Source of the DNA: an archaeon
GTDB lineage: Archaea; Thermoproteota; Nitrososphaeria; Nitrososphaerales; Gagatemarchaeaceae
Direction: 5' to 3'
DNA length: 64,000 nt
Assembly (NCBI GenBank): GCA_021819035.1
Contig: JAKASL010000002.1
Coordinates: forward strand, 357,672 to 421,671
The translations under genes were made by a program, and so were the position numbers. The notes under the pieces were generated by a model, which was given only the letters and a program-made list of their open reading frames with translations, was not told the origin of the DNA and made no database searches. Below, one piece after another: positions 7,519 through 14,508 of this stretch (positions are counted from its first letter, which is position 1; each line of letters begins with the position of its first letter).

Positions 7519-8016
7519 TCAGCGGCGAGCCCTGACGCCGATCTTCTCCATCAGCTTCCCCAGCTCTGAGTCGTCGACGGCGTCCATCCTCAAGTACCTC
7601 AGGATTTCGTCCTCCTCCATGCCCACACGCCTCGCCTCGGCTACCGTCGTCCTATACGCTTCCAGTTCAGTCGGCCTTTCCACGTACTCGAAGGCCTGGT
7701 CGTAGAGTTCCTTCCCCTCGAGGAACTGCCTGACGTGCACGAGGACGTGAATGGCATCCAGGTACAGGAAGTCTGCCTTGGCTGTAGCGAGGTGTTTGGA
7801 GCCTATGCATATCGTGCCCGTGTCCCTATCCAGCCAGAGCCCCGAGTCGCTGCGCTCCACCCTCGTCTTCAGGTGCCTCAGAATCTTGGTCATCTGGGCT
7901 TTGGAGCCGAACACTTTCGAGAGGGCAGGGGAGGACTCGAGCCCCGAAAAGACCTCCGATAGCTTGTATTCCCCCACGGCTGCGCCCCTCCTTACCTTAA
8001 ATGACGTCACTCTCAC
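7519..8016 (-). CDS. conserved hypothetical protein
   Basis: 165 residues, soluble, mixed alpha/beta. Distinctive parts are a beta-rich block around DSGLWLDRDTGTICIGSKHL and a helical C-terminal half with HVLVHVRQFLEGKELYDQAF and GMEEDEILRYLRMDAV. I do not recognise a domain; the two His near residue 92 do not form a HExxH site. It ends convergently 28 nt from fumC. GTG 8016 is chosen because AACTTTTGATT lies about 30 nt upstream; GTG 8010 is nearly as good. Base composition matches the neighbours, so this looks like a resident gene. Confidence 0.65.
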   Translation of the reverse strand: MRVTSFKVRRGAAVGEYKLSEVFSGLESSPALSKVFGSKAQMTKILRHLKTRVERSDSGLWLDRDTGTICIGSKHLATAKADFLYLDAIHVLVHVRQFLEGKELYDQAFEYVERPTELEAYRTTVAEARRVGMEEDEILRYLRMDAVDDSELGKLMEKIGVRARR

Positions 8017-8166
8017 GCTGGATTCTGAAAGGGCCGACGGCCAATCAAAAGTTCCGAACTCAAAAAGTCATATTGTCACGGTGAAGATTGGTTCACACGA
8101 GCGCGCAGAGGAACCCCAGGGATACGCTTACGTTGTGCCGCCCATGACAGACTAGGGGGGACTCGG

Positions 8167-9468
8167 GTGATCGCCTCTCTAAGCGGCATCAGAGGGATTC
8201 TGAACCAGGACTTCTCGCTGGCGGACGTTGCTAGGTACGCCTCCAACTTCGCCGCGGCCACCGGAGGGAAGGAGTTCCTCCTTGCAAGGGACACGAGGAA
8301 GACGGGGCCGGCGATCTGCAGGGCGGTCGCCGCTGGCGTCATGTCTTCGGGCGGGACGGTCATTGATTATGGGGTGATTTCCACGCCGGCTCTCTTCAGG
8401 GAGAGCAGGACGAGGGGGGTCGCGGCCGTGATGGTCACCGCCTCGCACAACGAGCCCGAGTACAACGGCTTGAAGTTCATAACGGGAGGCGCCGGAATCG
8501 GCAAAGAGACTTTCGAGAAAGTAATCGGGAGCGAGCTGGCTGGAGGGAGATGGTCCGTCGGGGGGCGGTGGGGGCGGCCGGTGAAACCGGGCTATGTCGA
8601 CAGCCTGGCCGCGAGGTACGGGGAGGGGTCCTGCGAAGGGGTGAGGGTGGTGGTAGACCTTGGAGGGGGGGCGGCCATCGCCCACGCTGTCCCCCTTCTG
8701 CGGCGGCTGGGGTGCGAGGTCGTCTCGCTCAATGACACCTACTCCGTCTTCACGCGTACCGTGGACCCCGTCGCAGATGACCTCGTCCTTCTCCGCCGGA
8801 CGGTTAAGGAGAAAGGGCGCGCCATAGGGTTGGGCTTCGATTGCGACGGGGACAGGCTCGTCATAGTGGACTCGTCAGGGAAGAAGAGGAGCGGAGACTA
8901 CATGCTGACCCTCGCGCTCCAGCGACTCATCCTAGAGACGCGGGAGAGGCAGGTGGTCGTATCGACGGACACCACCCAGGCGGTAGATGACATCGCCGCG
9001 AAGGCTGGCTGCAGGGTGCTCCGGTCCAAGGTGGGGGAGGCCAACGTCGTGCGGGCTATGAAAGAGGCGGGAGCCCGTCTCGGAGGGGAAGGGAGCAGCG
9101 GGGGGCTGATCGACGGCGACTTCAACTTCTGCAGGGACTCCCTGCTGGCGGCCCTGACAATCATCAAGGCCCTGCGAGAGGAGGGGGACGCCCTGTACTC
9201 ATCGGTCCCGTCATACCACCAGGAGAGGGTCGCCCTCCGCATCCCCAGGCAGAAGGCGGAGAAGGCGTTCAAGGCCTTGGCTCGCAAATATGATCACGCT
9301 GACCTCATCGACGGACTAAAAATCGCCCTCCCCGGTCGAGCTTGGGTCCTGATGCGTCCCTCGGGGACCGAGGACGTGGTCAGGGTCTCGGCGGAGGCTC
9401 CGTCGGTCGCCAGGGCGAAGAGCATCGCCGAGGACTTCGCCAGGGAACTGGACGGGCGGGGGTCATAG
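8167..9468 (+). CDS. phosphohexomutase (phosphoglucosamine/phosphomannomutase family), divergent paralogue
   Basis: 433 residues of the alpha-D-phosphohexomutase family. Present are the active-site serine loop VTASHNEPEYNGLKF near residue 96, the metal-binding DCDGDRL near residue 226, the sugar loop GGEGSSGGLIDGDF, and the phosphate-binding loop RPSGTEDVVRV. The N-terminal SLSGIRGI replaces the usual FGTNGVRG of the second copy at 10418-11809, so the two probably differ in substrate. GTG 8167 is the start. Its stop is 1 nt before thiL, implying cotranscription. Substrate may be glucosamine-, mannose- or glucose-phosphate; I cannot decide. Confidence 0.8.
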   Translation: MIASLSGIRGILNQDFSLADVARYASNFAAATGGKEFLLARDTRKTGPAICRAVAAGVMSSGGTVIDYGVISTPALFRESRTRGVAAVMVTASHNEPEYNGLKFITGGAGIGKETFEKVIGSELAGGRWSVGGRWGRPVKPGYVDSLAARYGEGSCEGVRVVVDLGGGAAIAHAVPLLRRLGCEVVSLNDTYSVFTRTVDPVADDLVLLRRTVKEKGRAIGLGFDCDGDRLVIVDSSGKKRSGDYMLTLALQRLILETRERQVVVSTDTTQAVDDIAAKAGCRVLRSKVGEANVVRAMKEAGARLGGEGSSGGLIDGDFNFCRDSLLAALTIIKALREEGDALYSSVPSYHQERVALRIPRQKAEKAFKALARKYDHADLIDGLKIALPGRAWVLMRPSGTEDVVRVSAEAPSVARAKSIAEDFARELDGRGS

Positions 9469-9469
9469 C

Positions 9470-10432
9470 ATGCCCGACGAGTTCGAGGTGATAGCGGCTA
9501 TGTCGAAGGCCGCTGGGACGCCCCCGAAAGGATACAGCCAGATAGGCGACGACGTCGCGGTCGTTCCTCCCAAGAGAGGCCGGGTGGTCCTGAAGACAGA
9601 CATGCTGGTGGAGCACACCGACGTGCCTGCCGGGATGACGTACAGGCAGGCCGCGAGGAAAGCCGTGGCTATGTGCGTCAGCGACTTCGCGTCCAAAGGC
9701 GTGAGGCCAGACTCGTTCATGATTTCCCTAGGCCTCCGAAGGGGGGTGGACAAAGAGGACGTGGAGATGGTGGCGCTGGGGCTGAGGGACGCAGCGGAAA
9801 GGTGGGGGGTTCACCTCGTCGGAGGGGATACCAACGAAGCGGAGGAACTGATAGTCGGGTGCTCCATGGTGGGGTTCGCGAAGAGGGTGGTCGACAGGAG
9901 CGGGGCCTCACCGGGGGACGCGCTGGTGGTCACGGGAGCATTCGGGCTCCCCCCAGCCGGGCTCAGCATCATGTTGGGCGGCGCCAAAGCGAAAGCGAGG
10001 TTCGAACAGGAGGCGAGGAGGAGCGTCCTCGAACCTGAGCCAAGCCTCGAGGTCGGCGCCGCCCTGGCGCCTTACCTCACATCTGCCATGGACTCGAGCG
10101 ACGGACTGGCCAGGAGCATCCACACGCTGGCCCGAGCGAGCGGCGTGGGCTTCGTGGTCGAACGGCTCCCCGCCGCAGCGGGGGTGAGGGATTTCGCTGA
10201 CACCAACGGGCTGGACGGCGACAGGCTGATACTCGAGGGAGGAGAGGAGTATGTGATAGTAGGGACCGTCAGAGCACAAGAGGTTCAGGCAGCCCAGAGG
10301 GCCGTGAAGAAGGCGGGGGGAGAGCTGACAGTCGTGGGACGCACGACGAAGCAGAAAGAGGTGGCGCTGGAGGTAGAGGGGAGGCTCAAAGCAATCAGGG
10401 ACGTGGGATGGACCCATCTAGGCCGTCGCTGA
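9470..10432 (+). CDS. thiL: thiamine-monophosphate kinase
   Basis: 320 residues with the AIR-synthase-like fold of ThiL: IGDDVAVV near residue 25, KTDMLVEHTDVP, the adenine-site VSDFASKGVRP, GGDTNEAEEL, and the SSDGLARSIHTLA block near residue 206. ThiL phosphorylates thiamine monophosphate to the cofactor thiamine diphosphate in the cytosol. ATG 9470 follows the upstream mutase stop by one base. The 3' end overlaps the convergent glmM gene by 15 nt (10418-10432). Length and motifs are normal for archaeal ThiL. Confidence 0.9.
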   Translation: MPDEFEVIAAMSKAAGTPPKGYSQIGDDVAVVPPKRGRVVLKTDMLVEHTDVPAGMTYRQAARKAVAMCVSDFASKGVRPDSFMISLGLRRGVDKEDVEMVALGLRDAAERWGVHLVGGDTNEAEELIVGCSMVGFAKRVVDRSGASPGDALVVTGAFGLPPAGLSIMLGGAKAKARFEQEARRSVLEPEPSLEVGAALAPYLTSAMDSSDGLARSIHTLARASGVGFVVERLPAAAGVRDFADTNGLDGDRLILEGGEEYVIVGTVRAQEVQAAQRAVKKAGGELTVVGRTTKQKEVALEVEGRLKAIRDVGWTHLGRR

Positions 10433-11809
10433 CTTCACGACCTTCGCGAACCTGTTGACCAGGTGCTCCGCGTCCTCCTGGGAATCCGACTCGGCGAAAA
10501 TCCTTACTATCGGTTCGGTCCCGCTCGGCCTGACTAGTACCCAGGAGTGGATGCCAGTCCATAGCTTGAGGCCATCGACCTTCTCGACCTCCCCGTTTGC
10601 ATGCTTCTCGACCGCCTTCATTACCGCGTCGACCCTTTTCGGGTTCACTTCGACCTTGGTCTTGGCTTGGAAGTACTTCGGAACCATGAACGACAGCACC
10701 TTGGACATTGCCATCCCCTTCCTTGCGAGACATTCGAGCATCAGAGCTGTGGTCATACCTCCGTCGCGGACTGCGATGTGAGGCTGATAGAGGCACCCTC
10801 CGTTCTCCTCGAAGCCGAAGACGGCGTTCCGCTCGATGATGGTCCTCGCGATCTCCACAGCCCCTACCTTGGTCCGGAGCACCCTTGCCCCGTGCTTCTT
10901 GGCCACAGCCTCGACCGCCTGGCTGGACGCGACTGACGTGACCAGTGTCCCTCCCGGGTGCCTGTCAAGGACGAAGTCTGCGATCAAGCAGCCGCTCTGG
11001 TCCCCCCAGAGTACCCTTCCCCCTTCGTCACAGAATATGGACCGGTCCCCGTCCCCGTCGTAGGCCACACCTAGGTCTGCTCCTGTAGCCTTCACAGCCG
11101 CAGAGAGGTCGTTCAGGGTGTCAGGGGTTGGCTCAGGGCCCCTCCCCGGAAAGCTCCCGTCGACCGTCGAGTTCAGGGTGATCACCTTGCATCCGAGGGA
11201 CTCGGCGATGTAAGGCGCTGCCACCGACTGCGCGCCATTGCCTGGGTCCATGACAACGGTGAACTTCCTGGCGGCTATCACCTTCGCGTCGACCTTTGAG
11301 AGGACGCCCCTCTGGTAGGCCCTTACCACTGAGCCCTCCTGTCTCGCCACCCCGATCGACTTCCAGTCGGCCTTGGTCTGCGACTTGTCGAAGTAGATCT
11401 TCTCTATCCGCTGTTCGTCCAGCCTGGGGACCTCGACCCCGTCTGGCCCGGACACCTTCAGGCCGTTGTACTGTGGAGGGTTGTGTGACGCTGTGATCAT
11501 CACCCCGCCCCTGAAACCGAGGGCCTTCACCGCGTACTGGAGCGCAGGGGTAGGCACCAGCCCCGCCTCGGCGACGTCGCGCCCTGAGCTGAGGAGGCCT
11601 GACGCGACCGCGTTCGCCAGGGCAGGTCCGGACAGTCGGCCGTCCCTCCCCAGCAGCACTTCCCCGCTTCCGAAGTAGGTCCCGACAGCCTCGGCCAGGC
11701 CGATAGCGAAGTCGAGGTCGTGAGACACCCCTGGCACGAACCGGACCCCGTTTGTCCCGAACAGCCTCTGCTGGAGCGCGGTCAACGGCCGAAGAGCGGC
11801 TCCGGACAT
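10418..11809 (-). CDS. glmM: phosphoglucosamine mutase
   Basis: 463 residues with the canonical motifs of archaeal GlmM: FGTNGVRFVPG at the N-terminus, active-site TASHNPPQYNGLKVSG, metal-binding YDGDGDRSIF, sugar loop GFEENGGCLYQPHIAVRDGGM, and RPSGTEPIVRIF near the end. It converts glucosamine-6-P to glucosamine-1-P for UDP-GlcNAc. ATG 11809 is used, but the TATA-like AAGGTTTTATC sits only 2 nt before it, so the true leaderless start may be TTG 11785, giving a protein 8 residues shorter. The upstream region also carries the tRNA-Arg promoter on the other strand. Confidence 0.9.
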   Translation of the reverse strand: MSGAALRPLTALQQRLFGTNGVRFVPGVSHDLDFAIGLAEAVGTYFGSGEVLLGRDGRLSGPALANAVASGLLSSGRDVAEAGLVPTPALQYAVKALGFRGGVMITASHNPPQYNGLKVSGPDGVEVPRLDEQRIEKIYFDKSQTKADWKSIGVARQEGSVVRAYQRGVLSKVDAKVIAARKFTVVMDPGNGAQSVAAPYIAESLGCKVITLNSTVDGSFPGRGPEPTPDTLNDLSAAVKATGADLGVAYDGDGDRSIFCDEGGRVLWGDQSGCLIADFVLDRHPGGTLVTSVASSQAVEAVAKKHGARVLRTKVGAVEIARTIIERNAVFGFEENGGCLYQPHIAVRDGGMTTALMLECLARKGMAMSKVLSFMVPKYFQAKTKVEVNPKRVDAVMKAVEKHANGEVEKVDGLKLWTGIHSWVLVRPSGTEPIVRIFAESDSQEDAEHLVNRFAKVVKSATA

Positions 11810-11892
11810 GATAAAACCTTCCGATTCTGGGCCTTTGCGGAAGGCTTGCCGCCGTGGCAAAGCTTATGTCGAAACCTGAGGCGGTGCAGGTT

Positions 11893-12005
11893 GGGCCCGT
11901 AGCGCAGATCCAAGCCGGGAGCGGAGTACGGATAGCGTGGCAGCCTTCTAAGCTGTAGGGAGCTTAGGCTCGCAGAGGTCGTGGGTTCAAATCCCACCGG
12001 GCCCG
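11893..12005 (+). tRNA. tRNA-Arg(TCT) with two insertions (D-loop and after the anticodon stem)
   Basis: Acceptor strands GGGCCCG (11893-11899) and CGGGCCC (11998-12004) pair fully, then discriminator G. The T-arm is GTGGG-TTCAAAT-CCCAC. The anticodon arm GCAGC-CTTCTAA-GCTGT places TCT at 11947-11949. The gene is 113 nt, too long for Arg: the D-loop carries about 18-22 extra bases (11908-11929 region), and 19 extra bases (11957-11975) sit between the anticodon stem and the variable loop. Both can form short hairpins, consistent with non-canonical archaeal introns. AAAGCTTATG at about 11857-11867 is the likely TATA box. Confidence 0.85.
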
Positions 12006-12062
12006 TTAAACATCTTCCGTTGTATTCGGGGCCCAAATGTACGTCTTTTGAGCGCCACAAAT

Positions 12063-12326
12063 TGAGGGTGCCGCACCGGTACTACGTCAAGGAGCCGATC
12101 TACCTGCCCGAGGCGGTCGCCTGGGAGGCGTTCACCCAACCCCACCCTGGACGCGAAGATGGTGAAGGTCTTGAGGGAGAACCCGGGGCTGACGGAGAAG
12201 GAGATCGCGGCGAACCTGGGGAGGCAGCACCGTTACGTCGACTCCATGCTCTGGAGGCTCAGGGAGCACGCCGGGGCTGGGGGGTCGAAGAATACCACAG
12301 GGGCATCAAACAGCGCTGCGGGATGA
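12063..12326 (+). pseudogene. winged-helix protein remnant
   Basis: From ATG 12159 one frame gives KMVKVLRENPGLTEKEIAAN then LGRQHRYVDSMLWRLREH, a good winged-helix pattern, ending at a stop at 12324-12326. The preceding bases (12063-12140) read in another frame as RYYVKEPIYLPEAVAWEAF, and dropping one base near 12138 joins the two. So an older gene of about 85 codons seems to be frameshifted. It lies right after tRNA-Arg, a usual integration point. The original role, perhaps a regulator of an inserted element, is unknown. Confidence 0.4.
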
Positions 12327-12514
12327 AGAAGTCTCAGGTGAGGGAGGCGATCAAGCAGCTCGCCCACATAGCCCTCTCGCTCAGGGCCTTCCTGCGCCTC
12401 GAACTCGAGAGGATCACGAACGACACAAGCTGGTACGAGCCGAAGATACCGGTGGTGAGAGGAGCGATCAGCGCCTGCCTCGTTAGCCCAGTCCTCGCTC
12501 TGGCAAGCGCGTGA
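12284..12514 (+). pseudogene. transposase C-terminal fragment (IS4/IS701-like)
   Basis: The frame from 12284 reads VEEYHRGIKQRCGMKKSQV, then HIALSLRAFLRLELERI and a short tail. This is the C-terminal region of DDE transposases of the IS4/IS701 type, around the catalytic Glu (the E in VEEYHR) and the following YREK-like segment. Nothing of the N-terminal or middle catalytic regions is present; the preceding bases belong to the winged-helix remnant. It is therefore a dead fragment, and shows that a mobile element once sat downstream of tRNA-Arg. Confidence 0.6.
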
Positions 12515-12566
12515 CTCCTACGAATATCGGATCAAATGACAGGCCGGGTACCGACAGAAACTCAGG

Positions 12567-12863
12567 ATGCGCGCGATGGAACTCTGTGGTGGTGCTCGTC
12601 ATGTACGATGTGGCTGCACCGGTGTGCGAACATTAGAGATTGATCATAAGAACGGTGGCGGTAAGAAAGAGGTTGAAGGTAAAGGTATTGCGTTCTACAA
12701 CGCGATTGCGAGTGGTAGGAGAAGCACCGAAGACCTCGATGTCCGTTGTCGCGTATGTAATATCGCAGACTTGATCGAACGAACGCTCGGAACAACCTAC
12801 GAAATAAAACAACTTTCGAGCCATAGACCGCATTGTAATTCTACTATGCTATCTGTTCCCTGA
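12567..12863 (+). CDS. small HNH-type nuclease-like protein (possibly 5'-truncated)
   Basis: 98 residues. The core has the short HNH pattern found in many small phage and archaeal proteins: RCGCTGVRTLEIDHKNGGG near residues 14-33, then DLDVRCRVCN near residue 57, giving the His-Asp and two CxxC-like pairs. The reading frame opens at a stop at 12537, and the preceding codons (AGYRQKLR) look like part of the usual family N-terminus, so the start may be lost or be a non-standard codon. It lies in the debris zone after tRNA-Arg and is less GC-rich than its surroundings, suggesting transfer. Confidence 0.5.
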   Translation: MRAMELCGGARHVRCGCTGVRTLEIDHKNGGGKKEVEGKGIAFYNAIASGRRSTEDLDVRCRVCNIADLIERTLGTTYEIKQLSSHRPHCNSTMLSVP

Positions 12864-12902
12864 CCAGTTGGGCTCTGACCTTCTACAAAGAAAAAACGGA
12901 GC

Positions 12903-13412
12903 CTAGGCCCAGATGGGCTTGTAGGCTAACAGCGTCTCGCTTGACTCTACGCCCTGCACTTCGGCAATCTTTGAAACTGAGGAAAGGATCTCTTCGTGGT
13001 TCTTTCCGTATACAGTCGCTAGGATGTCGAATTCGCCCGGTACGACGGATGCATTGCGGATTTGTGGGTGCTGTTCCAGTGACTGGAGGACCTTCTGCAC
13101 ATTCTCGTTGACTTGCAATAGGACCAGCGCCAGAGCGTCAGTTGCCTGAACGTTCTTGCCGTTGGTGAAGCCTTCGAATGGCGAGTAGGTTCTTGTGCTC
13201 GTGATCCCGGATATGGACCGGATCTTGTTGACCAGGTCGTAGGTCTGCTTCTGGTCCGCGGCCTTTAGCTCGATCGCGAGATCGAACCGGCCGGCGAGTG
13301 GTGAAAAGTAGGTTATTCCCTGAGTGTGCTTTAGCTGCTCAGTCACTTGACCGAGCATCTTCGGCTGAACAGAGGCGGTGATGGTTGTTGGATTCATGTT
13401 TGTTGTTATCAT
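12903..13412 (-). CDS. stand-alone double RAM (Lrp/AsnC effector) domain protein
   Basis: 169 residues made of two RAM-type alpha/beta repeats and no DNA-binding helix-turn-helix. Repeat 1: VQPKMLGQVTEQLKHTQGI through YSPFEG; repeat 2: VLLQVNENVQKVLQSLEQHP through AEVQGVESSETLLAY. Such proteins bind amino acids or similar ligands and can oligomerise with Lrp-family regulators. ATG 13412 is about 30 nt after the TATA-like CATATATAC (13441-13448). It diverges from the ACT-type protein gene at 13505; both are probable small-molecule sensors. Confidence 0.75.
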   Translation of the reverse strand: MITTNMNPTTITASVQPKMLGQVTEQLKHTQGITYFSPLAGRFDLAIELKAADQKQTYDLVNKIRSISGITSTRTYSPFEGFTNGKNVQATDALALVLLQVNENVQKVLQSLEQHPQIRNASVVPGEFDILATVYGKNHEEILSSVSKIAEVQGVESSETLLAYKPIWA

Positions 13413-13504
13413 GGTATTTCAATTCTGGTATACTTGTGACAGTATATATGTGTATCTAATTACGATGGTATGTTTATTACACGCCACTCGTGGTCGTCGA
13501 CTCT

Positions 13505-14197
13505 GTGGGTAGAGTTTCGGCGCCGCCATCCAAAGTAAGCGGGGTTCCGGTTAGTGAAGCCGTCTCAACGGTCATCTCAAGGAATTACATCGTTCTCGAA
13601 TCCTTGAAACTCAAAATAGTCAATTATCACCGGCTCGCGTCCAGGATTTCACCAGAGGTGGAGGAGTTGACGGGGAGGAAGGCCAAAGCGGCAACCATCG
13701 TGGTCGCAATCAAGAGGTTCTCGGACGGGCTGGGTGAAGGGAGGATTGAAGAAATGTCTGCTAGCCTGAAGGGGTCCAAGCTGGACCTCGCCGGACGGAT
13801 GGTCGAAGTGAGAGTCGAGGCGAAGTCTGCCCAGCATCGTCAGATATTGCAAGACTTCCTGAAGCTGGAGGAAAGATTCAACGCCATTCCCTACATCTTC
13901 CAGTTGTCCAACTCCGTCAAGCTAATCGCCGAGGAGGAAGACGCGGAACTTCTTGAGGAGGCACTGGGAGGGGACCACGAGACTACGGTTGTTAGGGATT
14001 TGGCCAAGATCACGATCCAGCTGTCTGTCTCGGCCAAGAAACTGCCTGGAATCGCATCCTTCATTACGGAATTGCTGTACCGGAATGGAGTGAGCGTCCT
14101 CGACGCGTTCTTGAGCTACGATGATGTCATATTGGTCTTGCAGGAACGGCTCGGGCCTAGAGCCTACCAGGTGCTGAGCGAAGAGATTTCAAGGTAA
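13505..14197 (+). CDS. ACT-type sensor/regulator, paralogue of 38289-39002
   Basis: 230 residues. The N-terminal part (SEAVSTVISRNYIVLESLKL, then NYHRLASRISPEVEELTG) looks like a helical DNA- or protein-binding module. The middle and end (KLIAEEEDAELLEEAL; LPGIASFITELLYRNGVSVL) look like two ACT-like units. A second gene at 38289-39002 has the same plan, so this is a family in the genome. Function unknown; regulation by an amino acid is inferred from the ACT-like fold. GTG 13505 is chosen over GTG 13490 because GTTTATTAC (centre 13476) is 29 nt upstream. Confidence 0.6.
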   Translation: MGRVSAPPSKVSGVPVSEAVSTVISRNYIVLESLKLKIVNYHRLASRISPEVEELTGRKAKAATIVVAIKRFSDGLGEGRIEEMSASLKGSKLDLAGRMVEVRVEAKSAQHRQILQDFLKLEERFNAIPYIFQLSNSVKLIAEEEDAELLEEALGGDHETTVVRDLAKITIQLSVSAKKLPGIASFITELLYRNGVSVLDAFLSYDDVILVLQERLGPRAYQVLSEEISR

Positions 14198-14508
14198 CGC
14201 CATCCGAGGCATTCCGTTCTAGCCTGCGGTCGCCGAGGCACCATCCTGACAGCTCCGCGGAATCCATTCTTCGAGCGCTCTAGGCCAGGTCCTCGGTGCT
14301 CGGGCCTGAATCGAAGTTGCTCTCGACTGCTGGCAAATTCAAGCTCAAATCAGACCCGCAGACTTGGACAGTCTAAACTCATGTTCGCAGAAGAATCCGA
14401 GCCTGCAGGTAAAACGCCTGCCCCAGGACCAGTTTCCGCATGCAAAAAGCCCTGGGTTCATACCTAAAGGTGCTTGAAACCACGTCTCGTGCTACCGGGG
14501 CCGGATGA
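14198..14508. other. intergenic, upstream of cyclase gene
   Basis: No coding frame with support. CATACCTAAAGG near 14457-14468 is a possible TATA-like element for the cyclase gene, about 40 nt before GTG 14509. Confidence 0.4.

Noticed and set aside
11782..12060. 92-codon minus-strand frame with VGFEPTT
   Set aside because: It is the reverse complement of tRNA-Arg; such frames are known artefacts of tRNA genes.
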